Assembly (NCBI GenBank): GCA_964448185.1
Contig: CAYUVO010000095.1
Span: 1-9,822, forward strand
Source of the DNA: OFTM382 sp964448185
GTDB lineage: Bacteria > Planctomycetota > Phycisphaerae > Phycisphaerales > UBA1924
Length of the DNA: 9,822 bases
Direction of reading: 5' to 3'
Shown: positions 1 through 4,967 of the stretch, one piece after another
Layout: every line of letters starts with the position of its first letter
How positions within the stretch are numbered: the first letter of the stretch is position 1
The notes under the pieces: generated by a model
What the model was told of the DNA's origin: nothing
What the model saw: the letters and a program-made list of their open reading frames with translations, nothing else
The model's database searches: none
Program-made: the position numbers and the translations under genes

Positions 1-151
1 TCAGGATCGGCCCCTCGGTGAGCCGCCAATCTTGAGCGCTCGCCGCCGACGCCCGCCCCATCAGCACCCCCCCCATCAGCACCCCCCCCATCAGCACCCC
101 CCCCAATAGCCCAGCCGCCAACATCACGAACATCTGTGCAGTGTGTCTCAT
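1..151 (-). CDS. Partial exported protein, N-terminal signal peptide only
   Basis: Reading the minus strand from an ATG at 151-149 gives 50 codons without a stop before the window edge. The residues are those of a signal peptide: MRHTAQ at the start, then a long hydrophobic core (MFVMLAAGLLGG followed by GVLMG-type repeats), then an Ala/Ser-rich stretch RASAASAQDW with likely cleavage after ASA. The core contains three perfect copies of a 15-bp unit (60-104), so it is longer than a normal h-region. The mature part starts about DWRLTEGPIL and then leaves the window, so no function can be assigned. I see no convincing Shine-Dalgarno site. Alternative in-frame ATGs at residues 7 and 10 would lose the positive N-region, so 151 is preferred. 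The gene is divergent from rluA with only 26 bp between starts. Confidence 0.7.
   Translation of the reverse strand, partial: MRHTAQMFVMLAAGLLGGVLMGGVLMGGVLMGRASAASAQDWRLTEGPIL
60..104. repeat. Three 15-bp tandem repeats inside a signal peptide
   Basis: Three perfect copies of ATCAGCACCCCCCCC lie at 60-74, 75-89 and 90-104. On the minus strand they encode the five-residue hydrophobic repeat GGVLM. Each unit carries a run of eight C (eight G on the coding strand). The 15-bp period keeps the reading frame if copies are gained or lost, whereas slippage inside one G8 run would shift it. Confidence 0.95.
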
Positions 152-177
152 GCGAACAGGATACGCTTGTTGCGAAC

Positions 178-828
178 ATGTCTCAGCCCCAGCTCAACAT
201 TCTGCATGAGAATGACCAGTTTGTGATCGTGGTCAAGCCCCCCGGGCTCCTCAGCGTGCCCGGCAGAGGCGAGGACAAGAAAGACTGCGTCGCCTCAAGA
301 ATCCAGGACCACTTCCCGCTGGCCACCGGGTCGCTCACCGTGCATCGGCTGGACTTCGACACCTCGGGCGTCATGGTCTACGCGCTGAACCCGTCCGCTC
401 ACCGAGCCCTGAGCCGCCAGTTCATGCACCGCAAGGTCGGCAAGGCGTACACCGCCCTGCTCGACGGCCAACCCGACGCAGACGAGGGCGAGGTTGATCT
501 GCCCTTGATCGTTGATTGGCCCAACCGCCCGCTCCAGATGGTCTGCTACGAGCGGGGCAAGCCCTCCAAAACCCTCTGGCGGATCATTGATCGAACCGAT
601 GGCAGAGCCCGCGTGGACTTCCGGCCCGTTACTGGCCGAACCCATCAGCTCCGCGTTCATGCCAGAACCCCAGTCGCGGACGGCGGCATGGGCACGCCCA
701 TCCTCGGCGACCCGCTCTACGGCGACGCCTCGGCGTATCCCCGCATGTGCCTCCACGCGCGGAGCCTCTCGTTCTGGCACCCGACCAGCGGGGAATGGGT
801 CGTGTACGAATCGCCCCCGGATTTCTAA
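178..828 (+). CDS. rluA: RluA-family pseudouridine synthase
   Basis: This 216-residue protein belongs to the RluA family, which isomerises uridine to pseudouridine in rRNA and/or tRNA. E. coli RluA modifies 23S rRNA U746 and tRNA U32 and has 219 residues, almost the same length. Visible motifs are the catalytic-loop signature HRLDFDTSG with the catalytic Asp at residue 59, then VDLPLIVDWPNRPLQ and CYERGKP, which are close to RluA itself, then the RNA-binding core PVTGRTHQLRVH and ILGDPLYG. There is no N-terminal S4 domain, as expected for RluA rather than RluB/C/D/F. Start choice: an in-frame ATG at 136 exists, but it would overlap the divergent gene and adds 14 residues unlike the family; ATG 178 (MSQPQLNILHENDQ) matches where homology should begin. 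Substrate specificity is inferred from sequence resemblance. Confidence 0.9.
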   Translation: MSQPQLNILHENDQFVIVVKPPGLLSVPGRGEDKKDCVASRIQDHFPLATGSLTVHRLDFDTSGVMVYALNPSAHRALSRQFMHRKVGKAYTALLDGQPDADEGEVDLPLIVDWPNRPLQMVCYERGKPSKTLWRIIDRTDGRARVDFRPVTGRTHQLRVHARTPVADGGMGTPILGDPLYGDASAYPRMCLHARSLSFWHPTSGEWVVYESPPDF

Positions 829-1108
829 GAGAATGTGCCGGCACAGCAAAGGGCATGAGGCGCAGAGCCGCGAGTTCTTTGTTCGAGCCCCGAGCGGAAG
901 CGAGGTGGGGAGGGGGACAAGGCACGCCTTCATAACAAGCCCTGAGTGTCAGCGATGGGGCCCTTCGGGCTGTATTTACAAGCCCTGAGTGTGAGCGAGG
1001 GGGGGAAGGGGGGAGGGGGACTTGTTTGGTGGCTCGCGCGTCCAACGCTGGACGGCGCTCGAGGCCTGGGTTCATAAGCATTCGTCGGCGCGCCGCGAGG
1101 GCGACTTG
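829..1108. other. Non-coding, repeat-bearing spacer after rluA
   Basis: I see no credible gene here; the open frames lack family features and are broken by G-rich runs. A perfect 12-bp palindrome TGTGCCGGCACA lies at 834-845, just after the rluA stop, but has no T-tract and so is not a clear terminator. Three degenerate copies of a 19-bp motif follow (887-1003), with a short GCCC-TTC-GGGC hairpin at 960-970 and a G-rich polypurine run near 998-1020. Confidence 0.7.
887..1003 (+). repeat. Three copies of a dispersed 19-bp motif
   Basis: Copies begin at 887, 939 and 982 and fit the consensus GCCCYGAGYGKNAGCGAKG. The second and third are longer matches: 935-960 and 978-1003 align over 26 bp with two mismatches. 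Each is followed by a G-rich run. The copies are spaced 52 and 43 bp apart, so this is not a regular tandem array. It looks like a local cluster of an interspersed genomic repeat, which cannot be tested from one window. Confidence 0.75.
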
Positions 1109-1303
1109 ATGGAAGCGCACCACAAACGTGCACTTTGTTGTTATCCCGCCATTGAACATGGCTTGGCATCTTTGAAAAGTGATTTCACATCTATGAAAAA
1201 CGACTTTGCACCCATGAAAAACTGCTGCGCATCTATGAAAAACGACTTTGCGTCCATGAAAAACGACTTGAAAGGGATGCGCAACGACTTGAAAGGCATG
1301 TGA
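1109..1303 (+). CDS. Possible small coiled-coil heptad-repeat protein, truncated by TGA
   Basis: ATG 1109 is preceded by GAGGG at 1097-1101, a plausible ribosome binding site seven bases upstream. The frame gives 64 residues: a short head (MEAHHKRALCC...) and then heptads such as FASMKND and LKGMRND. Hydrophobic residues fall at positions 1 and 4 of each seven, the a/d pattern of an amphipathic coiled coil, so the plus strand is the more protein-like reading. The frame ends at TGA 1301-1303 in the middle of the seventh heptad, yet the same frame resumes immediately with five and a half more heptads (LKALSND, LKAMRSD) to about 1423. This suggests a longer coiled-coil gene broken by a recent nonsense change, or a repeat array never translated as a whole. 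I do not recognise a family, and no function is proposed. Confidence 0.35.
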   Translation: MEAHHKRALCCYPAIEHGLASLKSDFTSMKNDFAPMKNCCASMKNDFASMKNDLKGMRNDLKGM

Positions 1304-1423
1304 AACGACTTGAAAGCCCTTTCAAACGACTTGAAAGCAATGCGCAGCGACTTGAAAGCCCTTTCAAACGACTTGAAAGCCATGCGCAGCGATTTCAAAG
1401 GGCTTTGCAACGACTTGAAACGG
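1172..1423 (+). repeat. Array of twelve 21-bp units (heptad-coding)
   Basis: Twelve units start every 21 bp from 1172 to 1403. Translated in the plus frame they read LKSDFTS, MKNDFAP, MKNCCAS, MKNDFAS, MKNDLKG, MRNDLKG, M*NDLKA, LSNDLKA, MRSDLKA, LSNDLKA, MRSDFKG and LCNDLKR. The first five are A/T-richer and carry A5 tracts. The later ones form a higher-order 42-bp dimer: 1307-1348 and 1349-1390 differ at one base. The sequence contains TTGAAAGCCCTTTCAA, an inverted repeat, at 1310-1325 and 1352-1367. The array is visibly lower in GC than the flanking genes. The minus strand is also open throughout, but it gives a less regular FKSF/AKSF pattern. Confidence 0.95.
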
Positions 1424-1561
1424 CGTAAGGCCTGCCGCAACGCCGCCGACCGGTCCTGCCCGAGCCTGCCCCATCCCTTCGCCCCATCCTTTCGCCAGAG
1501 GCCGGGTTATCGGCGGGCCGAGGTCCAGATCTGGAGAGATTGGGGCAGGGTGGATAAGGAA

Positions 1562-1586
1562 GGGAAGGGGGAAGGGGGAAGGGGGG
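1562..1586 (+). promoter_or_regulatory. Predicted G-quadruplex motif, plus strand
   Basis: The run is G3-AA-G5-AA-G5-AA-G6, four G-tracts of three or more with two-base loops, which fits the canonical G-quadruplex pattern. It lies about 120 bp upstream of the start of the secreted FG-GAP-like protein. A regulatory role is only an inference; the pattern itself is directly visible. Confidence 0.5.
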
Positions 1587-1636
1587 CAGAATGTCCTTGC
1601 AGTGGGCTGGTCCGTGTTGGTAGCATGGGCGCTCAA

Positions 1637-1675
1637 CCCCCCCCCTCCCAACCCCCCTCCCAACCCCCCTCCCAA
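1637..1675 (-). repeat. C-rich 12-bp tandem repeat, G-quadruplex-capable on minus strand
   Basis: Three units of CCCCCCTCCCAA lie at 1640-1651, 1652-1663 and 1664-1675, preceded by extra C. The minus strand therefore has many closely spaced G-tracts. It ends about 30 bp before the ATG of the downstream gene and would probably lie in its 5' leader. Confidence 0.9.
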
Positions 1676-1695
1676 ACTCCCGGGCTCTTCGCAAA

Positions 1696-1700
1696 AAGGA
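1696..1700 (+). promoter_or_regulatory. Ribosome binding site for the FG-GAP gene
   Basis: AAGGA lies seven bases before ATG 1708. It fixes that start, which is also the start that gives a complete signal peptide. Confidence 0.8.
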
Positions 1701-1707
1701 TGCAGAG

Positions 1708-3090
1708 ATGAACAAGATTGCCCCCGTTCTGCTGCTGGCCGCGACCTTCGTCGGGCCAGCCTCCGCCCAGCCGTGCAGCCCGGATGAGATTGCCAAGTTG
1801 CTTGCAAGTGACGGGGCGGGGGGTGACCAGTTTGGCTGGTCAGCTTCGGTCTGGGGCGATGTTGCTGTCATCGGGGCACCGTTCGACGACGACAACGGGA
1901 GCGGCTCTGGCTCGGCGTATATCTATCGGTTCGACGGAACGAGTTGGGCGGCCGAAGCCAAGCTACTCGCCGCCGACGCGGCGGAGGGCGATCGCTTCGG
2001 TGACTCGGTTTCGGTCTCTGGCGACACCGCCGTGATCGGGGCCAACGCGGACGACGACAACGGGTTCGATTCAGGTTCGGCGTATGTCTTCCGGTTTGAT
2101 GGAACGAACTGGGTGCAAGAGGCCAAGCTGCTCGCCGCCGACGGGGCGGAGGTAGATTTCTTTGGTGATTCGGTTTCGTTCTCTGGCGACACCGCCGTGA
2201 TCGGGGCCTACAGGGATGACGATAACGGGAACCAATCCGGGTCAGCTTATGTCTACCGGTTTGATGGAACGAGTTGGGTGCAGGAGGCCAAGCTGCTCGC
2301 CGCCGACGGAGCCGTGGGTGACGAGCTCGGATTTTCGATCTCGGTCTCAGGTGATACCGCTGTGATCGGGGCATACAGGGACGACGACAACGGGACCAAC
2401 TCCGGCTCGGCGTACATCTTCGATCTCAACTGCATCACCGCCCCTGGACCGAGCCTCATCGGCGACGACTACATCGCGGATCTCTATGCCTTCGGCTCGT
2501 TGTTCGCGAGCAACAACGACACGGCGTTGGTGGGACCGGACGCCGACGGTACGTGGTCCGGTGCCGAATCGATTCCGTACGATCTCGAGGCCGACACCAT
2601 CAATGTGGAGTCGGCAGTCACGATCGGAAGCTGGGCAAGCGGCGTCGTGTTTGAGTTCCGTGATCTCGACTTTGATGTGCCGGACATGCGCATCGTGGGC
2701 GTGAACATCGTCCGCGCCACCGGAGCCGGTTGGGACCAGATCGATCTTTCCGATATCAGCTTCACCGATAACAGCGTCCGCATCGACGCCGCTGAGATCG
2801 CCGGCATCACGCCCGCGCTCGATCAGGGCATCACGGTCCAGGTGATTTCCGGCCCTCCGGCCCCGCCCTGCCCGGGTGACATCGCGGACGACTTTGGCAC
2901 ACTTGGGGCTGATGGCATGGTGAGCTTTGGCGACTTCCTCGCATTGCTCGGATTGGTCGGGCCATGCCCCGGCGGCACTCCGGGATGCACCGGCGACATC
3001 GCGGACGACTTTGGAACCTTGGGAGCTGACGGGATGGTCGGCTTTGGCGACTTCCTCGCGCTGCTCGGCCTCGTCGGGCCGTGCCCGTAA
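1708..3090 (+). CDS. Secreted FG-GAP-like repeat protein with two dockerin-like motifs
   Basis: The 460-residue product begins with a signal peptide (MNKIAPVLLLAATFVGPASA, cleavage likely near residue 20). Residues 31-240 are four repeats of 55 residues (starting at 31, 86, 141 and 196), each with FG(D/W)S, SGDTAVIGA, DDDNG and SGSAY(I/V), as in FG-GAP_2-type beta-propeller-like repeats; DDDNG resembles a calcium-binding loop. Only four units are present, fewer than a closed seven-bladed propeller needs. Residues 241-385 form an unrecognised beta-rich region. The C terminus has two near-identical copies of a motif starting GDIADDFGTLGADGMV and ending FGDFLALLGLVGPC (about 390-420 and 429-459). 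They resemble the dockerin-like C-terminal anchors common in Phycisphaerales exported proteins. Partner and ligand are unknown. A surface or extracellular location is inferred from the signal peptide and dockerin-like end. Confidence 0.88.
   Translation: MNKIAPVLLLAATFVGPASAQPCSPDEIAKLLASDGAGGDQFGWSASVWGDVAVIGAPFDDDNGSGSGSAYIYRFDGTSWAAEAKLLAADAAEGDRFGDSVSVSGDTAVIGANADDDNGFDSGSAYVFRFDGTNWVQEAKLLAADGAEVDFFGDSVSFSGDTAVIGAYRDDDNGNQSGSAYVYRFDGTSWVQEAKLLAADGAVGDELGFSISVSGDTAVIGAYRDDDNGTNSGSAYIFDLNCITAPGPSLIGDDYIADLYAFGSLFASNNDTALVGPDADGTWSGAESIPYDLEADTINVESAVTIGSWASGVVFEFRDLDFDVPDMRIVGVNIVRATGAGWDQIDLSDISFTDNSVRIDAAEIAGITPALDQGITVQVISGPPAPPCPGDIADDFGTLGADGMVSFGDFLALLGLVGPCPGGTPGCTGDIADDFGTLGADGMVGFGDFLALLGLVGPCP
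1798..2430 (+). repeat. Four 165-bp internal repeats of the FG-GAP gene
   Basis: Units begin at 1798, 1963, 2128 and 2293. Segments around 2095-2145 and 2260-2310 are almost identical at the DNA level, including GATGGAACGAGTTGGGTGCA versus GATGGAACGAACTGGGTGCA. That points to recent unit duplication or gene conversion rather than old divergence. Confidence 0.85.
2875..3087 (+). repeat. Duplicated dockerin-like C-terminal coding unit
   Basis: Two copies of about 95 bp (roughly 2875-2970 and 2992-3087) encode nearly the same motif, separated by a short Gly/Pro-rich linker (GGTPG). Both copies keep the paired Asp-rich loops (GDIADDFG, LGADG) and the Cys near the end. The duplication is directly visible; binding of a cohesin-like partner is inference. 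Confidence 0.85.
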
Positions 3091-3135
3091 GAAGGGGGCA
3101 AGAAGCGAGCAAGAACCACACCCAAGATCATGTGC

Positions 3136-3810
3136 TCACGCCTGCATGCGGTGATTGACGCGGTCCCATTCGCTGGCGAGTACGCCCCAGCCGATCCGAT
3201 CGGTCGAGCCGAAGCCCTCGATGAAGTAGTCACGCCGTTGGCGGACCTCCTCGACGAGCCCGAGCTTGGTCGGCACCCGTTGAGACGCTGCGTTCGCCGA
3301 CGAACAGAAGATCCGCGCACGTTCGAGCCCTAGCCCGCCGCGAGTTGCATCATCATCTTGAGGCGTAAACAACCAGCTCAAGAGATGGGCGACAGCCTCG
3401 GGCGCATGCCCCTTGCCGCGATGGGTCGAACGCATCCAGTATCCGATCTCGCATGACGCGGTCTTGGGTTGCAGATCGTGGATCCCGATGCCGCCGATCT
3501 GTTCGCCGCTCTTGGCATCGAATACGCCAAGCCCGAGGACTTTCGCCGCTTCGAGCCCGCGAGCCGCCTGCATCTGAGCGGTGACATACGCCATGCTCTG
3601 GTGCAACTCGCGGTGGTCGTTCTTCGCCCAAGGCATCCAGGGAAGCAGCGTGTCGCGGTCGGCGACGATCGCCTCGAACATCGCGCCCGCGTCGTCGAGG
3701 GTGAACTCGCGGATGACCAATCGCGGCGTCTGGATATGGACGATCACTCGGTCAGGGGCCGTCCATCGTTGATGAACTGTGAGCTCGGGTTGGTGGGGCG
3801 ATTCAGGCAT
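3136..3810 (-). CDS. GNAT-family N-acetyltransferase, RimJ/RimL-like
   Basis: This 224-residue protein has the layout of the RimJ/RimL branch of the GNAT superfamily, which transfers acetyl from acetyl-CoA to amino groups. The N-terminal strand and acceptor region appear as IQTPRLVIREFTLDDA (residues 26-41). The acetyl-CoA loop is in EIGYWMRSTHRGKGHAPEAV (121-140), with the RGKGHA form of the Q/RxxGxG/A motif. A later ARIFCSSANAASQRVPTKLG segment (165-184) corresponds to the usual N-x-x-S helix near CoA. Substrate (ribosomal protein N terminus, antibiotic or small molecule) cannot be told. It ends tail-to-tail with the FG-GAP gene 45 bp away and starts 34 bp from the divergent thiF-like gene. 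ATG 3810 lacks a clear ribosome binding site, so the first 20 or so residues are less certain. Confidence 0.87.
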   Translation of the reverse strand: MPESPHQPELTVHQRWTAPDRVIVHIQTPRLVIREFTLDDAGAMFEAIVADRDTLLPWMPWAKNDHRELHQSMAYVTAQMQAARGLEAAKVLGLGVFDAKSGEQIGGIGIHDLQPKTASCEIGYWMRSTHRGKGHAPEAVAHLLSWLFTPQDDDATRGGLGLERARIFCSSANAASQRVPTKLGLVEEVRQRRDYFIEGFGSTDRIGWGVLASEWDRVNHRMQA

Positions 3811-3844
3811 CGGACCAGTCTATACGCGAGCACTACCATGGGGC
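3811..3844. promoter_or_regulatory. Short divergent intergenic region
   Basis: Only 34 bp separate the GNAT start from the adenylyltransferase start. Both genes need a promoter, so at least one set of elements must lie inside the opposing gene or one transcript must be leaderless. TATACG at about 3822 could be part of a -10 box, but no matching -35 is convincing. Confidence 0.3.
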
Positions 3845-4945
3845 ATGGCGTCCGATCCTGTGTCACGACCCAACCCGAGCGACCGCCACCATCGCCAGGC
3901 GATCCTGCCCATGATCGGCGTCGAAGGTCAGCAGCGGCTCGCGCGTGCGCACGTCTGGATCATCGGGTGCGGCGCGCTCGGCTGCGCAGCCTCCGATCAG
4001 CTGGTGCGAGCGGGCGTGGGGGGGTTTACGCTGATCGATCGAGACATTGTCGAGCTGACCAACCTTCAGCGACAAACTCTGTTCACCGAGCATGATCTCG
4101 ATGAGCCCAAAGCAACTGCGGCGTGCGCTCGGCTTCGCGCGATCGACGATTCGATCAGGCTCGATGCGCACAACGCGGACTGCACTCCCGCATTTATCGA
4201 ACGACTGCTCGAAGCGGGCACGCCCGATCTTATTCTCGACGGCACGGACAACTTTGAGACCCGATATCTGCTCAACGACGTTGCGGTCCGCGAGCGAATC
4301 CCGATGGTCTACGCAGGCGTGATCGGGACTCGGGCGATGGCGATGGCAATCCTGCCGGAGGTGGTGGGGGGAGGACCCTGTTTGCGGTGCATCGCGCCGA
4401 CGCCGCCCGCACCGGGAACTGTCGAGACGTGCGATACCGCCGGGGTGCTTGCACCAGCCGTGCAGATCGCGGCATCGATGCAGGTGGCCGAAGCGATGCG
4501 GATTCTGCTCGGGCACGCCGACGGCTCGTGGCTCATCGAACAAGACGTCTGGGAACGCACGCATCGCAAAGTGTCGATGGATGCAGCGCGCGATGACGAG
4601 TGCGTTTGCTGTGCGCACGGCCGGTATGAGTTTCTGGATCATCGCTCAGCGGGCAAGGGGGGGGGGCTCTTGGGAGGGGGGGTGCTCTGCGGCCGAGGCG
4701 CGGTGCAGATCTCGCCACCAACGGGCGGGATCGTTGACCTTGATGCGTTGGGCGAACGCTTGCGTGCGCACGGCGAGGTGACAGTGACCGAGGCGTTCTT
4801 GCGATGTGTATTCAGTCATGAAGCCACTGAGAATGGTGAGGGCACGCTGAACCTGATGGTTTTCCCTGATGGGCGGGCGATCGTGCGCGGGACGTCCGAT
4901 CTTGTGCGCGCCCGGGCGGTCTATGCTCGCTACATCGGCACGTGA
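3845..4945 (+). CDS. ThiF/MoeB/HesA-family E1-like adenylyltransferase
   Basis: The 366-residue protein is an E1-like enzyme that adenylates the C-terminal Gly of a ubiquitin-like sulfur carrier (ThiS or MoaD type) for thiamine, molybdopterin or related sulfur-transfer pathways. Motifs: RHHRQAILPMIG (14-25); nucleotide-binding GCGALG (41-46); LIDRD with acidic D65; NLQRQ (73-77); K89; DGTDNFETRYLLND (132-145); zinc cysteines C179/C182 and C253/C256; and TCDTAGVLAP with the probable catalytic Cys196. Residues 270-366 form a C-terminal domain ending FPDGRAIVRGT...YARYIG, as in several Gram-positive and planctomycete ThiF/MoeB proteins; it is not a rhodanese domain. ATG 3845 is chosen over the in-frame 3779 because the latter overlaps the divergent gene and adds non-conserved residues. 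A G10 run (4657-4666) sits in the linker. The carrier protein is not in this window, so ThiF versus MoeB is unresolved. Confidence 0.88.
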   Translation: MASDPVSRPNPSDRHHRQAILPMIGVEGQQRLARAHVWIIGCGALGCAASDQLVRAGVGGFTLIDRDIVELTNLQRQTLFTEHDLDEPKATAACARLRAIDDSIRLDAHNADCTPAFIERLLEAGTPDLILDGTDNFETRYLLNDVAVRERIPMVYAGVIGTRAMAMAILPEVVGGGPCLRCIAPTPPAPGTVETCDTAGVLAPAVQIAASMQVAEAMRILLGHADGSWLIEQDVWERTHRKVSMDAARDDECVCCAHGRYEFLDHRSAGKGGGLLGGGVLCGRGAVQISPPTGGIVDLDALGERLRAHGEVTVTEAFLRCVFSHEATENGEGTLNLMVFPDGRAIVRGTSDLVRARAVYARYIGT

Positions 4946-4955
4946 CGTGCTGAAC

Positions 4956-4960
4956 AGGAG
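4956..4960 (+). promoter_or_regulatory. Ribosome binding site for the DinB-family gene
   Basis: AGGAG lies seven bases before ATG 4968 and excludes the longer in-frame extension that begins within the upstream gene. Confidence 0.85.
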
Positions 4961-4967
4961 AACGCGC

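Larger units (their letters stand above)
1424..1707. other. G- and C-tract-rich upstream region of the FG-GAP gene
   Basis: No convincing gene lies here. The plus frame that follows the TGA at 1301 stays open to 1711 and overlaps the next start codon, but its product is low-complexity (GKGEGGRG, then PPSQPPSQPPSQ) and is probably chance. The region holds a four-tract G-rich run (1562-1586) and a C-rich 12-bp tandem repeat (1640-1675), both described separately. I cannot identify a confident promoter. Confidence 0.6.

Noticed and set aside
136..177. N-terminal extension of RluA from ATG 136.
   Set aside because: It overlaps the divergent signal-peptide gene and adds 14 residues unlike the family, so ATG 178 is preferred.
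834..845. The palindrome TGTGCCGGCACA as the rluA terminator.
   Set aside because: The stem has no adequate loop and no T-tract follows, so termination there is not supported.
295..933. Minus-strand open frame opposite rluA.
   Set aside because: It is a high-GC shadow without any motif, opposite a gene with strong family signatures.
960..970. The GCCC-TTC-GGGC hairpin as a terminator.
   Set aside because: Only four base pairs and a weak T-stretch; it is more likely part of the interspersed repeat.
1172..1423. The regular repeats might be a CRISPR array.
   Set aside because: The units are contiguous 21-bp tandem copies with no unique spacers between identical repeats, and no cas gene is nearby.
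1141..1440. Minus-strand open frame through the 21-bp array as the real gene.
   Set aside because: It needs a TTG start with no ribosome binding site, and the FKSF/AKSF pattern lacks the clean a/d hydrophobic spacing of the plus frame. It stays open because the repeat unit has no stop in that frame.
829..1707. A mobile element or integrated island in the repeat-rich spacer.
   Set aside because: No transposase, integrase, terminal inverted repeats or target-site duplication are visible; the repeats alone do not show mobility.
1304..1711. C-terminal continuation of the heptad protein past the TGA, ending with an ATGA overlap at the next gene.
   Set aside because: After the last heptad the product is low-complexity and reads through G/C tracts and a 12-bp repeat. 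The overlap with ATG 1708 is most simply chance.
3779..3844. Longer start for the adenylyltransferase at 3779.
   Set aside because: It overlaps the divergent GNAT gene and adds 22 residues before the point where family similarity begins.
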